The notes below the pieces were generated by a model, which ran no database searches, was not told where the DNA came from, and saw only the letters and a program-made list of their open reading frames with translations. 64,000 nucleotides of DNA from Geobacillus jurassicus NBRC 107829 (GTDB taxonomy: Bacteria > Bacillota > Bacilli > Bacillales > Anoxybacillaceae), in the NCBI RefSeq assembly GCF_001544315.1, contig NZ_BCQG01000005.1, positions 25,944 to 89,943 on the forward strand, written 5' to 3'. Positions within the stretch are counted from its first letter, which is position 1, and every line of letters starts with the position of its first letter. The position numbers were made by a program, and so were the translations under genes. Positions 1 through 7,926 of this stretch are shown here, piece by piece.

Positions 1-206
1 CATTCCATACGTGGGGACATTTGCATCCTTTCGATATCAGTGAAAAAGTTTCGTTATGAACGTCTATCATAAACACAACAACTCGAATGTTTCCTCACCC
101 CTTTCCACCCAACACGACGAGCGATGGCCATTTCGCCATCGCCCGTCGTCCGGCCTCTCTTCGACAACCATGTTCCCGTCCATCCGCGCACAATCCTTCA
201 CTGCCT

Positions 207-365
207 TCACGCATTGCCGTTTTCATCCATCGGCTGCCGCTTCCCGATTTCCGCCGGGGTGCGCAAATCGCAGCCGTCGTCGTTTTTGCTCGTATGGATG
301 ATGTCTTCGTTCGCCCCCATTTTGCTCGCCCATCTCAGCTCCTCGTCCGGGAGGAACCGCTCCAT
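207..365 (-). CDS. Small hypothetical protein, 52 aa
   Basis: A short open frame begins at an ATG 6 nt after a strong GGAGG ribosome-binding site (372-376) and encodes an acidic, polar 52-residue protein starting MERFLPDEELRWASKMGA. There is no membrane segment and only one Cys. An ATG at 371 lies directly against the GGAGG, so 365 is the better start. I do not recognise the family. It stands apart upstream of the divergent bioY. The ribosome-binding site and non-repetitive composition argue for a real gene, but coding status is inferred from this reading only. Confidence 0.42.
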   Translation of the reverse strand: MERFLPDEELRWASKMGANEDIIHTSKNDDGCDLRTPAEIGKRQPMDENGNA

Positions 366-461
366 CGCCATCCTCCTTCCTTTGCGCAGCCGCCCTGGCT
401 GCCCCGTTTTTGTTTAGCATTCCCGAAGGCATATGGCATCATCCATTGAGAGAAAAAGGAA

Positions 462-490
462 TTGACATGATGCCGATTGTTCTATATGAT
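462..490 (+). promoter_or_regulatory. Sigma-A promoter of bioY
   Basis: A perfect TTGACA (462-467) and a TATGAT (485-490) are separated by exactly 17 nt. The bioY start codon lies 33 nt downstream of the -10 box, and the putative biotin operator follows directly, overlapping the expected transcription start. Confidence 0.85.
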
Positions 491-491
491 T

Positions 492-523
492 TTGTTAACG
501 ATAAAAAACAAGGGGGTTTACAT
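492..523 (+). promoter_or_regulatory. BirA (biotin repressor) operator before bioY
   Basis: TTGTTAACG (492-500), 14 nt, then GGTTTACAT (515-523) matches the known bacterial BirA signal, an inverted TTGTNAACC/GGTTNACAA pair. The right half runs up to the bioY ATG and the left half sits just after the -10 box, so bound BirA would block transcription when biotin is plentiful. A matching site lies before the bioDA genes at 60008-60038. Confidence 0.75.
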
Positions 524-1132
524 ATGAGCGAACAACGCGCTTCGCTTCGACCGATTGACATGACGCTCGCCGCCATGTTCGTCGCCTTGATGGCGATCGG
601 GGCGAACATTACGTCATGGGCGCCGTTTCTTGTCGTCGGCGGTGTTCCCATTACGCTGCAGACGTTTTTCTGCGTCCTGGCCGGCGCGGTGTTAGGGCGG
701 CGGCTCGGCGCGGTGGCGATGATCGTCTATATGCTCGTCGGCCTCGCGGGCGTTCCAGTGTTTGCGAAGTTCAGCGGCGGATTGTCGATGATTTTCCAAC
801 CGACGTTTGGCTTCATCCTTTCGTTTATCGTTGCCGCTTATGCGACCGGATGGATCATCAACCGCGGCTCACAGCCGGCGGCAAAAGCCCGTTTCGTCAT
901 CGCCGCACTCGTTGGCATGGTGATCAACTATGTCATCGGAACGAATTGGATGTATATGGCTTACAAATTATGGGCGGAAGCGCCGGCGGGACTTTCGTAC
1001 GGAATGGTGTGGAGCTGGATGCTCGCGCCATTGCCAAAAGACATTCTCCTGTCGATCGTCGCCGGCTTGATCGCCCCAAGGCTTTGCCGGGCGATCGGAC
1101 GCTCCTCAGCTGCCGGCCGCTCGGCCGCCTAA
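524..1132 (+). CDS. bioY: Biotin transporter BioY (substrate-binding S component)
   Basis: This 202-residue membrane protein is the biotin-specific S component of an ECF-type vitamin transporter, or acts alone as a biotin importer. It starts at an ATG preceded by AGGGGG. About six hydrophobic segments are visible, with the family-typical N-terminal LAAMFVALMAIGANI and the segment GGVPITLQTFF near residues 43-53. The C-terminal LPKDILLSIVAGLIAPRL is also BioY-like. It corresponds in position to B. subtilis yuiG. A sigma-A promoter and a BirA operator lie directly upstream. No energising ecfA/ecfT genes are in the window. Confidence 0.92.
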   Translation: MSEQRASLRPIDMTLAAMFVALMAIGANITSWAPFLVVGGVPITLQTFFCVLAGAVLGRRLGAVAMIVYMLVGLAGVPVFAKFSGGLSMIFQPTFGFILSFIVAAYATGWIINRGSQPAAKARFVIAALVGMVINYVIGTNWMYMAYKLWAEAPAGLSYGMVWSWMLAPLPKDILLSIVAGLIAPRLCRAIGRSSAAGRSAA

Positions 1133-1136
1133 ACGC

Positions 1137-1178
1137 AAAAAAAAAGCGCGCCTGTTTTGGACAACAGGTGCGCTTTTT
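1137..1178. terminator. Bidirectional terminator between bioY and pit
   Basis: AAAAAGCGC-G-CCTGTT (1141-1156), a 6-nt loop and AACAGG-T-GCGCTTTTT (1163-1178) form a long stem with A runs on one side and T runs on the other. It can end both bioY (plus) and pit (minus), which converge here. Confidence 0.85.
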
Positions 1179-1179
1179 G

Positions 1180-2178
1180 TCAGAAAAACAAGCGAAGAAT
1201 TTGGTACACAAATCCGGCAATCAACGCCGAGATCGGCAATGTAATAATCCAGGTGAGCACAATGCGGCGAGCGACACCCCATTTGACTCCTTTCACCCGT
1301 TGGGCGGCGCCAACCCCCATGATGGCGGAGGAAATGACGTGCGTCGTGCTGACCGGCAAGTGGAACATCGTCGCCGAAAGAATGACGAGTGCGGACGACA
1401 AATCAGCCGCCGCTCCGTTGATCGGGCGGATTTTCATAATTTTTCCACCCACCGTTTTAATGATCTTCCACCCGCCGACGGCCGTTCCCAATCCCATGGC
1501 CAAGGCGGCAGAAATGCGCACCCATTCAGGAATGTCGGTCGTCGCGTGGTATCCGCCGGCGATTAATGCCATCGTAATGATCCCCATTGCTTTTTGAGCA
1601 TCGTTTGTTCCGTGCGTATACGCCTGAAACGCCGCGGTCACAATTTGAAACATCCGAAAGCCCCTCGTCGTGCTGTATAAGTTGGCGTTTTTAAAGATAA
1701 AACGAAAAATGCTCATAATGATAAAGCCGACCCCTAACGCCAAAAACGGGGAAAGAATCAGCGATTGTAAAATTTTCAAAAATCCGCCATAATTCAAAAT
1801 CCCAACCCCAGCCGCGGAAATCGCCGCCCCGGCGACCGAACCGATGATCGCGTGCGAAGAGCTGCTCGGAATGCCGTAATACCACGTGATCAAGTTCCAG
1901 GCAATTGCTGATGTCAACGCTGCTAAAATAATGAGCGGCCCATTTTCTAGCGCAAATGGGTCGACAATGTCTTTCGTAATCGTTTTCGCGACGCCGGTAA
2001 AGGTGAGCGCGCCGATAAAGTTCATCGTCGCAGCCAAAATAATGGCTTGACGCGGCGTGAGCGCCCTTGTCGACACCGATGTCGCGATGGCGTTGGCCGT
2101 ATCGTGGAAGCCGTTGATAAAGTCAAACGCCAAAGCGAAAATGACGATGAGAATGGTTAAAATCAGGATCGTATCCAT
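1180..2178 (-). CDS. pit: PiT-family inorganic phosphate transporter
   Basis: A 332-residue polytopic membrane protein of the PiT (Pho-4) family, which moves phosphate by cation symport. Family signatures are visible: FDFINGFHDTANAIATS near residues 18-34, GIPSSSSHAIIGSVAG near 102-117, and the paired C-terminal motifs THGTNDAQKAMG and LPVSTTHVISSAIMG. It lies 17 bp after a DUF47/PhoU-like gene, the usual partner of PiT transporters, and the two are probably one operon. The operator-like array at 2880-2929 suggests phosphate control. Confidence 0.93.
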   Translation of the reverse strand: MDTILILTILIVIFALAFDFINGFHDTANAIATSVSTRALTPRQAIILAATMNFIGALTFTGVAKTITKDIVDPFALENGPLIILAALTSAIAWNLITWYYGIPSSSSHAIIGSVAGAAISAAGVGILNYGGFLKILQSLILSPFLALGVGFIIMSIFRFIFKNANLYSTTRGFRMFQIVTAAFQAYTHGTNDAQKAMGIITMALIAGGYHATTDIPEWVRISAALAMGLGTAVGGWKIIKTVGGKIMKIRPINGAAADLSSALVILSATMFHLPVSTTHVISSAIMGVGAAQRVKGVKWGVARRIVLTWIITLPISALIAGFVYQILRLFF

Positions 2179-2195
2179 AAAAACAACGTCCCCTT

Positions 2196-2816
2196 TTATG
2201 CGTTGCGCATGATAATCGTCTCTAACGTATTGGCGACATCTTCACAACTGTCGGCAATCTCTTCCAACATTTCGTAAAGCTCTTTGTATTGAATGATTTT
2301 AATCGGGTCTTTTTGCGTCACAAACAAGTTTTTGATCGACGCGCGCAAAATTTCGTCGCACTTCGTTTCATAATCCTTAATTTTAATGGCGTGCTGGCGC
2401 ATATCGAGCAACTTTTTGTTCGAAAGCAACTCGAGGGCATGGACGATTTCAATCGTGCTTTGGTAAATATAATCAAAAAACTTCACCATATGTTCATCGA
2501 TGTCCGTAAATGAAAACATTTCAAACCGGGCCGAGCATTGTTCAAATCCGTCAAGCACATCGTCCATTTTCATCGCCAGCTGGTGAATGTCTTCCCGCTC
2601 GATCGGCGTAATGAACGTTTTGTTCAATTGGACGACCAGTTCATGAATGAATGAGTCGCCTTTTCGTTCGTACTCTTTCATCACGCGGGCAAATTCTTTC
2701 AAATCGCTTACGTTGCGAATTTTATACTCAACAAAATATTGGGCCGCTTCCTTCACATTTTCCGAAATCGTAAACAACATGTCGAAGAAAACGTCCTTTT
2801 TCGGCGAAAAAATCAT
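2196..2816 (-). CDS. ykaA: DUF47 (PhoU-like) protein, YkaA type
   Basis: A 206-residue, mainly helical cytoplasmic protein of the DUF47 family, related to PhoU and normally encoded beside a PiT transporter, where it is thought to regulate phosphate uptake. Acidic/charged helices such as MKDDVLDGFEQC-type segments and EMLEEIADSCEDVANTLE near the C terminus fit the PhoU fold. The ATG at 2816 is 9 nt after GGAGG; a GTG at 2825 in the same frame sits on the ribosome-binding site and is less likely. First gene of the ykaA-pit operon. Confidence 0.88.
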   Translation of the reverse strand: MIFSPKKDVFFDMLFTISENVKEAAQYFVEYKIRNVSDLKEFARVMKEYERKGDSFIHELVVQLNKTFITPIEREDIHQLAMKMDDVLDGFEQCSARFEMFSFTDIDEHMVKFFDYIYQSTIEIVHALELLSNKKLLDMRQHAIKIKDYETKCDEILRASIKNLFVTQKDPIKIIQYKELYEMLEEIADSCEDVANTLETIIMRNA

Positions 2817-2858
2817 ATCGGACACCCTCCATTTGCGGAATCAAAATCACCGCTACTT

Positions 2859-2929
2859 ATTGTAACAATTTAAAATCCATTTACAATACAAAAAGAGAAA
2901 ATTTACAATAGATTTACACTAACTTTACA
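2859..2929 (-). promoter_or_regulatory. Probable PhoP-box array and promoter of ykaA-pit
   Basis: Four exact TTTACA hexamers start at 2880, 2902, 2913 and 2924 on the plus strand, spaced 22, 11 and 11 bp. B. subtilis PhoP binds TT(A/C/T)ACA repeats with about 11-bp period. On the minus strand a TACAAT -10 box lies at 2864-2859, so the array covers the -35 region and upstream, where PhoP usually acts. The hexamers read opposite to the genes, so the direction of control is unknown. Confidence 0.6.
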
Positions 2930-2969
2930 TTTTGTTCGCTTTTCCTGCTATGTACTATAGTAGCGTGCC

Positions 2970-3004
2970 AAACAAAAGCCGAAGCTATGCACGTCCGCTT
3001 CGGC
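2970..3004 (-). terminator. Terminator after pepA
   Basis: On the minus strand GCCGAAGC (3004-2997), an 11-nt loop and GCTTCGGC (2985-2978) are followed by TTTTGTTT (2977-2970). The hairpin lies about 85 bp past the pepA stop codon and before the ykaA promoter. Confidence 0.8.
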
Positions 3005-3087
3005 TCGTTCGCTGCCGGCATACCGCCTTCACACTGGGCGCCTCTGCGCCAAGGCAGCGCCTGTCGATCGGCCTGCCGGCGTTCGTT

Positions 3088-4580
3088 TTATTCAAACCGT
3101 TCGACAAACGCGGTGAGCGTGCGCACCATCACGCCCGTCGCCCCAGCCGGGCCAAGGTCGCCGTCTTTCTTTGTGGCGGCCGTTCCGGCGATATCCAAAT
3201 GCACCCACGGCGTATCTTCCACAAATTCGCCGATGAACGCCCCGCCCATAATGGCATGTCCTTCCCGCCCCGGAGAATTGTTCAAGTCTGCGATTTTGCT
3301 GCTGCGCACCCGCTCGCGGTCGTGTTCTGTAATCGGCAGCCGCCAAATGAATTCCCCGGTTTCCATCGACGCTTCAAGCAATTGCTCAAACAGCTCCTCA
3401 TTGTTCGTCATCGCCCCCGTTTTGTCCGTGCCCAGGGCGACGATCACTCCGCTCGTCAACGTGGCGACATCGATGATGTAATTCGCGCCGCATTGTTTCG
3501 CATACGTCACCGCATCGGCCAAAATGAGCCTCCCTTCGGCGTCCGTATTCCGCACTTCAATCGTTTTTCCAGACAAGGACGTGATGACATCGTCCGGCTT
3601 GAACGCCTCGCCGCTGATCATATTGTCGGTCGCTGGAATGACGGCGAGCACGTTTTGTTCCGGCCGCAGTTCGCCGATCGCTTCCATCGCCCCAAGCACC
3701 GCCGCCGCGCCGGCCATATCGGTTTTCATGTCAATCATGCTGTCGCGCGGCTTCAAGCAATAGCCGCCCGTATCAAACGTCACCCCTTTGCCGACAAGGG
3801 CGATCACGTTTTCCCATTGCTCTTTTCCTTGGTATTTTAAGACGATCAGTTTGGGCGGCTGTTTTGAGCCTTGGTTGACGGCCAAAAGCGCTCCCATGCC
3901 GAGCCGCTCCATCTCTTCTTTTTCTAAAATTTCATAGTCAAAATCGTACCGGTTCGCGAGCTTCACGGCATAATCAGCCAAATCCGACGCCGTCAACAAA
4001 TTCCCCGGCGTATTGACGAGCGTGCGCGCCGAATTCGTCGCCTTCCCGTACACCGAGCCGACAAACAAGCTCGCCTCAATTTCCACCGCTTCGGCCGCCG
4101 TGTAGACGATGAGCGATTTGAGCTGGTAGTCCGGTTCTGACTTTTTCTGCTTATACCCAGGGAATTCATACGTCGCCAAATAATACGCTTCCGCCAAGGC
4201 GTGCGCCGCTTCGTTTCCATCGACAGCCTCGGTCGTAAACGTGTCAAGCGCGACCCCGCTTTCGTCCGCTTTTCCTGCTTCAACGTGCGAAACAGCTTGC
4301 CGAACGTCTCGCGCAGCCGCTCAAACGTCAGCTCTTCTTTTTTGCCAAGGCCGACGAAATACAACCGTTTCGCCCCCGTCGGCAAAAATGGATGAACGCT
4401 GGCGATGCGCCCCCGCTTCGCTGAAATATCGCCTTCTTTCCGCAGCTCGGACAGCTGCCCGCCAAGACGGGCGTCGTACTCGCCGGCAAGGCCGCTGAAA
4501 GGCTTTGCCCCTTCAAACAAGCCGATGACAAGCGCCTCATCCCGTTCCTCAACCGACGGCAATGGTTTTACCGTAAACAT
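3088..4580 (-). pseudogene. pepA: Leucyl aminopeptidase (M17), interrupted by a single-base frameshift
   Basis: Cytosolic zinc/manganese leucyl aminopeptidase (B. subtilis YuiE). The C-terminal part (3088 to about 4250) has the M17 signature [14 protein letters not shown], the metal-site segment [13 protein letters not shown] and a complete C terminus. The N-terminal part (MFTVKPLPSVEERDEALVIG) lies in another frame, and the two join near 4266-4273. Adding one A to the AAAA run there restores a continuous protein of about 497 residues, the normal length. It is either a recent null mutation or a homopolymer sequencing error; nothing else in the gene looks decayed. Confidence 0.82.
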
Positions 4581-4720
4581 CGTCTCATCCCTTTCCATCG
4601 TCATTCATTCCCATCTTCAATTATAGCGAAATCAAGCTATTATTTCGATTATCTAATTTTTCTTCTAAAAAGACGTGAAACAAAAAAGGAAAAAACATCG
4701 GAAGAGAAGAATGAGTAAAT

Positions 4721-4890
4721 GACGCGTATGCGAACGCTGAGAGGTGGAAGATTGTTGGGAACACCTGCTCCACGGCAGGCGGTGGACCAAGCCATCCCCG
4801 TGCGTCCCATAGTTCCGCTTGTCCTCCCTTGCGCCGATCGCGTGGACGCGGGGGCTTCTCGGTTGGAGATGATAAACCCGTTGGAAAGGA
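4721..4890 (+). repeat. Dispersed repeat with folded core, copy 1
   Basis: About 160 bp that recurs in inverted orientation at 14937-15085. Shared blocks include AACACCTGC, GGCAGGCGGT, ACCAAGCCA and the end TCTCGGTTGGAGATGATAAA. A hairpin CCTGC/GGCAGG is enclosed by a TTGG/CCAA stem in both copies, and an outer GAGG-containing stem keeps partial pairing. It lies directly before the start codon of the following gene. It may be a structured RNA or a remnant end of an IS200/IS605-like element; no transposase frame is present. Confidence 0.6.
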
Positions 4891-4899
4891 TGAACGCCG

Positions 4900-5709
4900 A
4901 TGAACATTGTCTCCCTTTGCCCAAGCAATACCGAACTGCTCGCCTATCTCGGCCGTCTCGATGATGTCGTCGCCGTCGACGATTCTTCCGACTGGCCGCC
5001 GGAAGTGAAGCGGCTGCCGAAAGTCGGACCGGATTTGCGCATTGACATGGATCAAGTCGAAGCGCTCAAGCCTGATCTTGTTGTCGCGTCGTTAAGCGTG
5101 CCCGGCATGGAGCGCAACGTTGAGGAGCTTGAACGCCGCCGCCTTCCTCACCTCGTGTTGGCGCCAAATTCGCTCGATGACATTGCCAATGACCTCCTCC
5201 GGTTAGGAGAAGCGCTTGGCGAAACGAAAAAAGCGGCTGAACTTGTCCGCCGCTATTATGACGTGCTTGATTGGCATCGCGAGCGGGCAGCATCGGCCGA
5301 ACCGGCCCGCCTCTATTGGGAATGGTGGCCTCGTCCGCTCTTCACCCCGGGCGGCGCCAACTGGCTGAGCGAATTGAGCGAACTCGCCGGCGGGCGCAAC
5401 ATTTTCGCCGACTTTCCTCAAGCGAGCGTCCAACCGGAATGGGACGACGTTCTCGCCCGCAATCCGTCGCACATATTGCTCGTTTGGGTCGGCGTGCAGA
5501 CAAAAAAAATGAGCGCAAAAGCCGTCAGGGCGCGCCCGAACGCGGAACAGGCCGAGGCGGTTCGCGCCGGACGCATCCACATTTTGGAGGAAGCGCTTTA
5601 TTGCCGACCGTCGCCGCGTCTGCTTGTCGGGTTAAAAAAACTGGCGCCGCTTTTGCATCCGGCGCTGTTCCCTCCCGCTGACGACAGCGATCCGCTCCTT
5701 TGCGGCTGA
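4900..5709 (+). CDS. Cobalamin-binding-protein-like (BtuF fold) without signal peptide
   Basis: A 269-residue protein of the BtuF/FhuD substrate-binding class (COG0614). The start MNIVSLCPSNTELLAYLG matches the BtuF core directly after the point where secreted members have a signal peptide. Here there is no hydrophobic leader and no lipobox Cys, so it is probably cytoplasmic. The motifs VVAVDDSSDWP, PDLVVASLS and the long linking helix near residues 95-130 are family-like. No cobalamin permease or ATPase gene is adjacent, and no B12 riboswitch is visible upstream. The cobalamin ligand is inferred from family only. Confidence 0.75.
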   Translation: MNIVSLCPSNTELLAYLGRLDDVVAVDDSSDWPPEVKRLPKVGPDLRIDMDQVEALKPDLVVASLSVPGMERNVEELERRRLPHLVLAPNSLDDIANDLLRLGEALGETKKAAELVRRYYDVLDWHRERAASAEPARLYWEWWPRPLFTPGGANWLSELSELAGGRNIFADFPQASVQPEWDDVLARNPSHILLVWVGVQTKKMSAKAVRARPNAEQAEAVRAGRIHILEEALYCRPSPRLLVGLKKLAPLLHPALFPPADDSDPLLCG

Positions 5710-5724
5710 CGGGCGGGAGCCCTC

Positions 5725-6363
5725 TCAACTTTTTGATTCCAAATACTGCTGGCGAAACACTTGCATCGTTTCATCTTCGTTCAGCCGCTTCAACTCTTCC
5801 TCTGACAGCGTGCCATCGCCTTTTTGCACGATATAGACGTTGACTTTTCGTTTTCCCCAATATTTATATACATCTTCGACGGTTTCATAGTATAAGTCAA
5901 TGCGATGGCCTTTGATCGCCCCGCCTTTGTCAGCGACGACGCCGAACCCGTAGCCGGGGATGAACAAAATCGTACCGATCGGAAACACGGTTAAATCCGC
6001 CGCAATCGTCGAATAAAGATCGCGTTTGACGCGGACGCCGGAGTACGTGATGCCATACTCAGGGTGATCGGGCGTTTTCCCGGTCGATTCAATGCCGGCC
6101 GTATAGCCGGTGGCGACCACCTCGACGGACGGATATTTTGACCAGTCAAAATGATCCTCAAGCCGCGGAACAGCGCTTTCACCGGTTTTCGCCCGCCCTT
6201 TCACCCCCCAATTTGGCTCATGATCCATCGATAAAGCGCTGGGAAAGGGATGGAGAACCGTTTTCGCGTCAACCCCGGAAACGGACTCGAATGTCGCGAG
6301 CAACGCGGCAAGAAACAGCAGCGTCATCGCGGTTCGGCGCACCAACTGCCTGAACCCATTCAA
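5725..6363 (-). CDS. yuiC: Exported 3D-domain protein, YuiC type (MltA-fold)
   Basis: A 212-residue exported protein with a hydrophobic signal segment at about residues 11-25. The C-terminal half is a 3D domain: [17 protein letters not shown] begins it, and the aspartate-bearing [18 protein letters not shown] forms the active-site region. B. subtilis YuiC is a peptidoglycan lytic enzyme with an MltA-like fold, linked to stationary-phase survival. The likely start is TTG at 6363, about 10 nt after GGAG. It converges with the upstream plus-strand gene and follows the yui gene order. Confidence 0.88.
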   Translation of the reverse strand: MNGFRQLVRRTAMTLLFLAALLATFESVSGVDAKTVLHPFPSALSMDHEPNWGVKGRAKTGESAVPRLEDHFDWSKYPSVEVVATGYTAGIESTGKTPDHPEYGITYSGVRVKRDLYSTIAADLTVFPIGTILFIPGYGFGVVADKGGAIKGHRIDLYYETVEDVYKYWGKRKVNVYIVQKGDGTLSEEELKRLNEDETMQVFRQQYLESKS

Positions 6364-6566
6364 TGCTTCTCAACTCCTCTCACATCTCTATTTATCTCCA
6401 TCCGAAATCGAAATATTCATTGCAAGCAGGACAAAAAAACGAAAAAATCCGTTTGCGGGAAGACGTCTGCGAACGGCCTCCGTGGGAAAACCGCGCGCAA
6501 AGCTTGCGCGTTTGGCCGAAAACATCCGCGAACCGACGTTGTGATCCGCTCATCAGCGCTGTTCAC

Positions 6567-6598
6567 AAAAAAACGCCTCTGCCCAAGGCAGAGACGCT
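6567..6598 (-). terminator. Terminator after yuiA-yuiB
   Basis: On the minus strand GCGTCTCTGCC, a 3-nt loop and GGCAGAGGCG are followed by seven Ts. It ends the yuiA-yuiB transcript about 65 bp past the yuiB stop. Confidence 0.88.
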
Positions 6599-6663
6599 TG
6601 AAAACATTCGATAATCCTTTCGCGCTTTTTCCATTAGAATGCGTTTTGCATTTCGAAGATGCT

Positions 6664-6987
6664 TTAAAACATTTGATACCCTTTCGCCCTCAACGTGCGG
6701 ATCGCCCATCCGGCGCAAAGAGCGCCGGCAAAGCCGCTCGACAAAATCAACAAGTCCGCCGCCGCCAGCGAAGCCACTTTCCGGCCGAGCGCCGCGAACG
6801 CATCGGACGGCGCGGTAAAATAGCGGGTAAACGGCACATCGTCGATAATGAAAACCGCAATCAAAGGAAAGCAAATCGCCACAATCCATGTCATGCGCAG
6901 CAACATATTCACCAAAAAACTGATGCCAAAAAATAACACAAAAAATAAAACCATCGAAATCAAAACGACCGGCAAACTCATTTGCAT
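6664..6987 (-). CDS. yuiB: YuiB-like small membrane protein
   Basis: A 107-residue integral membrane protein with three predicted hydrophobic segments (about residues 4-28, 31-49 and 76-97). The start MQMSLPVVLISMVLFFVLFF, following a GGAGG-like site, resembles B. subtilis YuiB. Function is unknown. It lies 56 bp after yuiA with a shared terminator, so the two are probably co-transcribed. A longer in-frame start exists upstream, but the added residues overlap yuiA and are not membrane-like. Confidence 0.8.
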   Translation of the reverse strand: MQMSLPVVLISMVLFFVLFFGISFLVNMLLRMTWIVAICFPLIAVFIIDDVPFTRYFTAPSDAFAALGRKVASLAAADLLILSSGFAGALCAGWAIRTLRAKGYQMF

Positions 6988-7043
6988 CCGCCCTTCACCT
7001 CCCATACACCCTTTTTCAGTGTACTGGATTGGGCGGATGACAG

Positions 7044-7181
7044 TCAATGTTCGTTGTCCTCTTCCTGCTCGCTTCCCGTTCCTTGGCAACCGTAGCACGT
7101 TTCCGATCCGCCCAAGAGCAGCTGGACGTATCCGTGGCCCTCGCAGTACGGGCAGGCGTTCACTGTCAGTGTGTTTCTCAT
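7044..7181 (-). CDS. yuiA: YuiA-like small zinc-finger protein
   Basis: A 45-residue protein starting MRNTLTVNACPYCEGHG after a GGAGGGG site. It holds two CxxCxGxG half-sites (CPYCEGHG and CYGCQGTG), the DnaJ-type zinc ribbon seen in B. subtilis YuiA. The acidic tail EQEEDNEH ends the protein. It is probably the first gene of a yuiA-yuiB operon. The function is unknown; zinc binding is inferred from the four cysteines. Confidence 0.82.
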   Translation of the reverse strand: MRNTLTVNACPYCEGHGYVQLLLGGSETCYGCQGTGSEQEEDNEH

Positions 7182-7304
7182 CGATGTTCCCCTCCACTTC
7201 TTTTTCGTTAATATATCAAAATTTTCTGTAAAAACAAACGCTGATTCTCCCCTGTTTTCGCTTGTGTAAGCGGATACATCAACCATTCGCTTTTATTTTC
7301 TCGA

Positions 7305-7808
7305 CTATTCTTTTAATTTTGACGATTCGAAGTAAAGGCGGTATTTCGTGTACCCAAACGGGTCGCCCGGGTTGAGGCCGTCGTGCAAAGAAAGGGAAGC
7401 CCACGGCTCGAGCGCCAGCAAATAGCGAAGCAAGCCCGATGTATTTGGGTCGTCACGGAGCTCTGCTTTGCTTAAAAACGCGGCCGCATACAACTCCTCT
7501 GTCTGCACAACGATGTCGCGCGAGAGCGGGCGCAAAAGAAAAATGGCCATATTGTCGCTGATCTCCCCGGCGATGACGCCGGTGCGCAAGCCAAGAAACG
7601 CGACCGGTTCAGCGTCGATCCCCGTTTCCTCCTTCACTTCCCGAACGGCTGCTTCATCAAGCATTTCCCCAGGCTGGACAAACCCAGCCGGCAGCGACCA
7701 TTTGCCTTTTAGCCCGCTGTATTTTTTCTTGACGACGAGCCACTCCCCGTTCTCGTTGATGACCAGTCCGGCGGCCGCAATCCAAACGTTTCCTCGCTTG
7801 TTGTCCAT
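7305..7808 (-). CDS. Nudix hydrolase
   Basis: A 167-residue Nudix-family pyrophosphohydrolase. The Nudix box is intact at about residues 45-67: GFVQPGEMLDEAAVREVKEE followed by TGI, matching Gx5Ex7REUxEExGU. The substrate cannot be told from sequence. The ATG at 7808 is preceded by GGATGAGG; an ATG 9 nt upstream abuts the AAAAGG and is less likely. It stands alone between yuiA and ndh. A C-terminal 40-residue tail after the core may set specificity. Confidence 0.88.
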   Translation of the reverse strand: MDNKRGNVWIAAAGLVINENGEWLVVKKKYSGLKGKWSLPAGFVQPGEMLDEAAVREVKEETGIDAEPVAFLGLRTGVIAGEISDNMAIFLLRPLSRDIVVQTEELYAAAFLSKAELRDDPNTSGLLRYLLALEPWASLSLHDGLNPGDPFGYTKYRLYFESSKLKE

Positions 7809-7890
7809 CGTCCTCATCCTTTTCCCATGTAGTGATGCACCGTTTGTATTTCGACAATCAAGCGGTTGATCCCTGTTTCTTTGCCATGCA

Positions 7891-7918
7891 AAAAGCTCCC
7901 GCCATCACGGGAGCTTTT
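7891..7918 (-). terminator. Terminator after ndh
   Basis: GCTCCCG (7895-7901), 6 nt, CGGGAGC (7908-7914), with TTTTT on the minus-strand 3' side and a shorter T run on the plus strand. It lies just past the ndh stop. Confidence 0.82.
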
Positions 7919-7926
7919 CCGATCGA

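Noticed and set aside
4240..4290. Programmed -1 frameshift in pepA
   Set aside because: The site does not fit the X XXY YYZ slippery pattern in frame, and M17 aminopeptidases are not known to need one; mutation or sequencing error is simpler.
4721..4890. Cobalamin riboswitch before the BtuF-like gene
   Set aside because: The B12-box and the conserved core of the cobalamin riboswitch are absent, and the same sequence occurs behind yutI and thrB, so it is a dispersed repeat.
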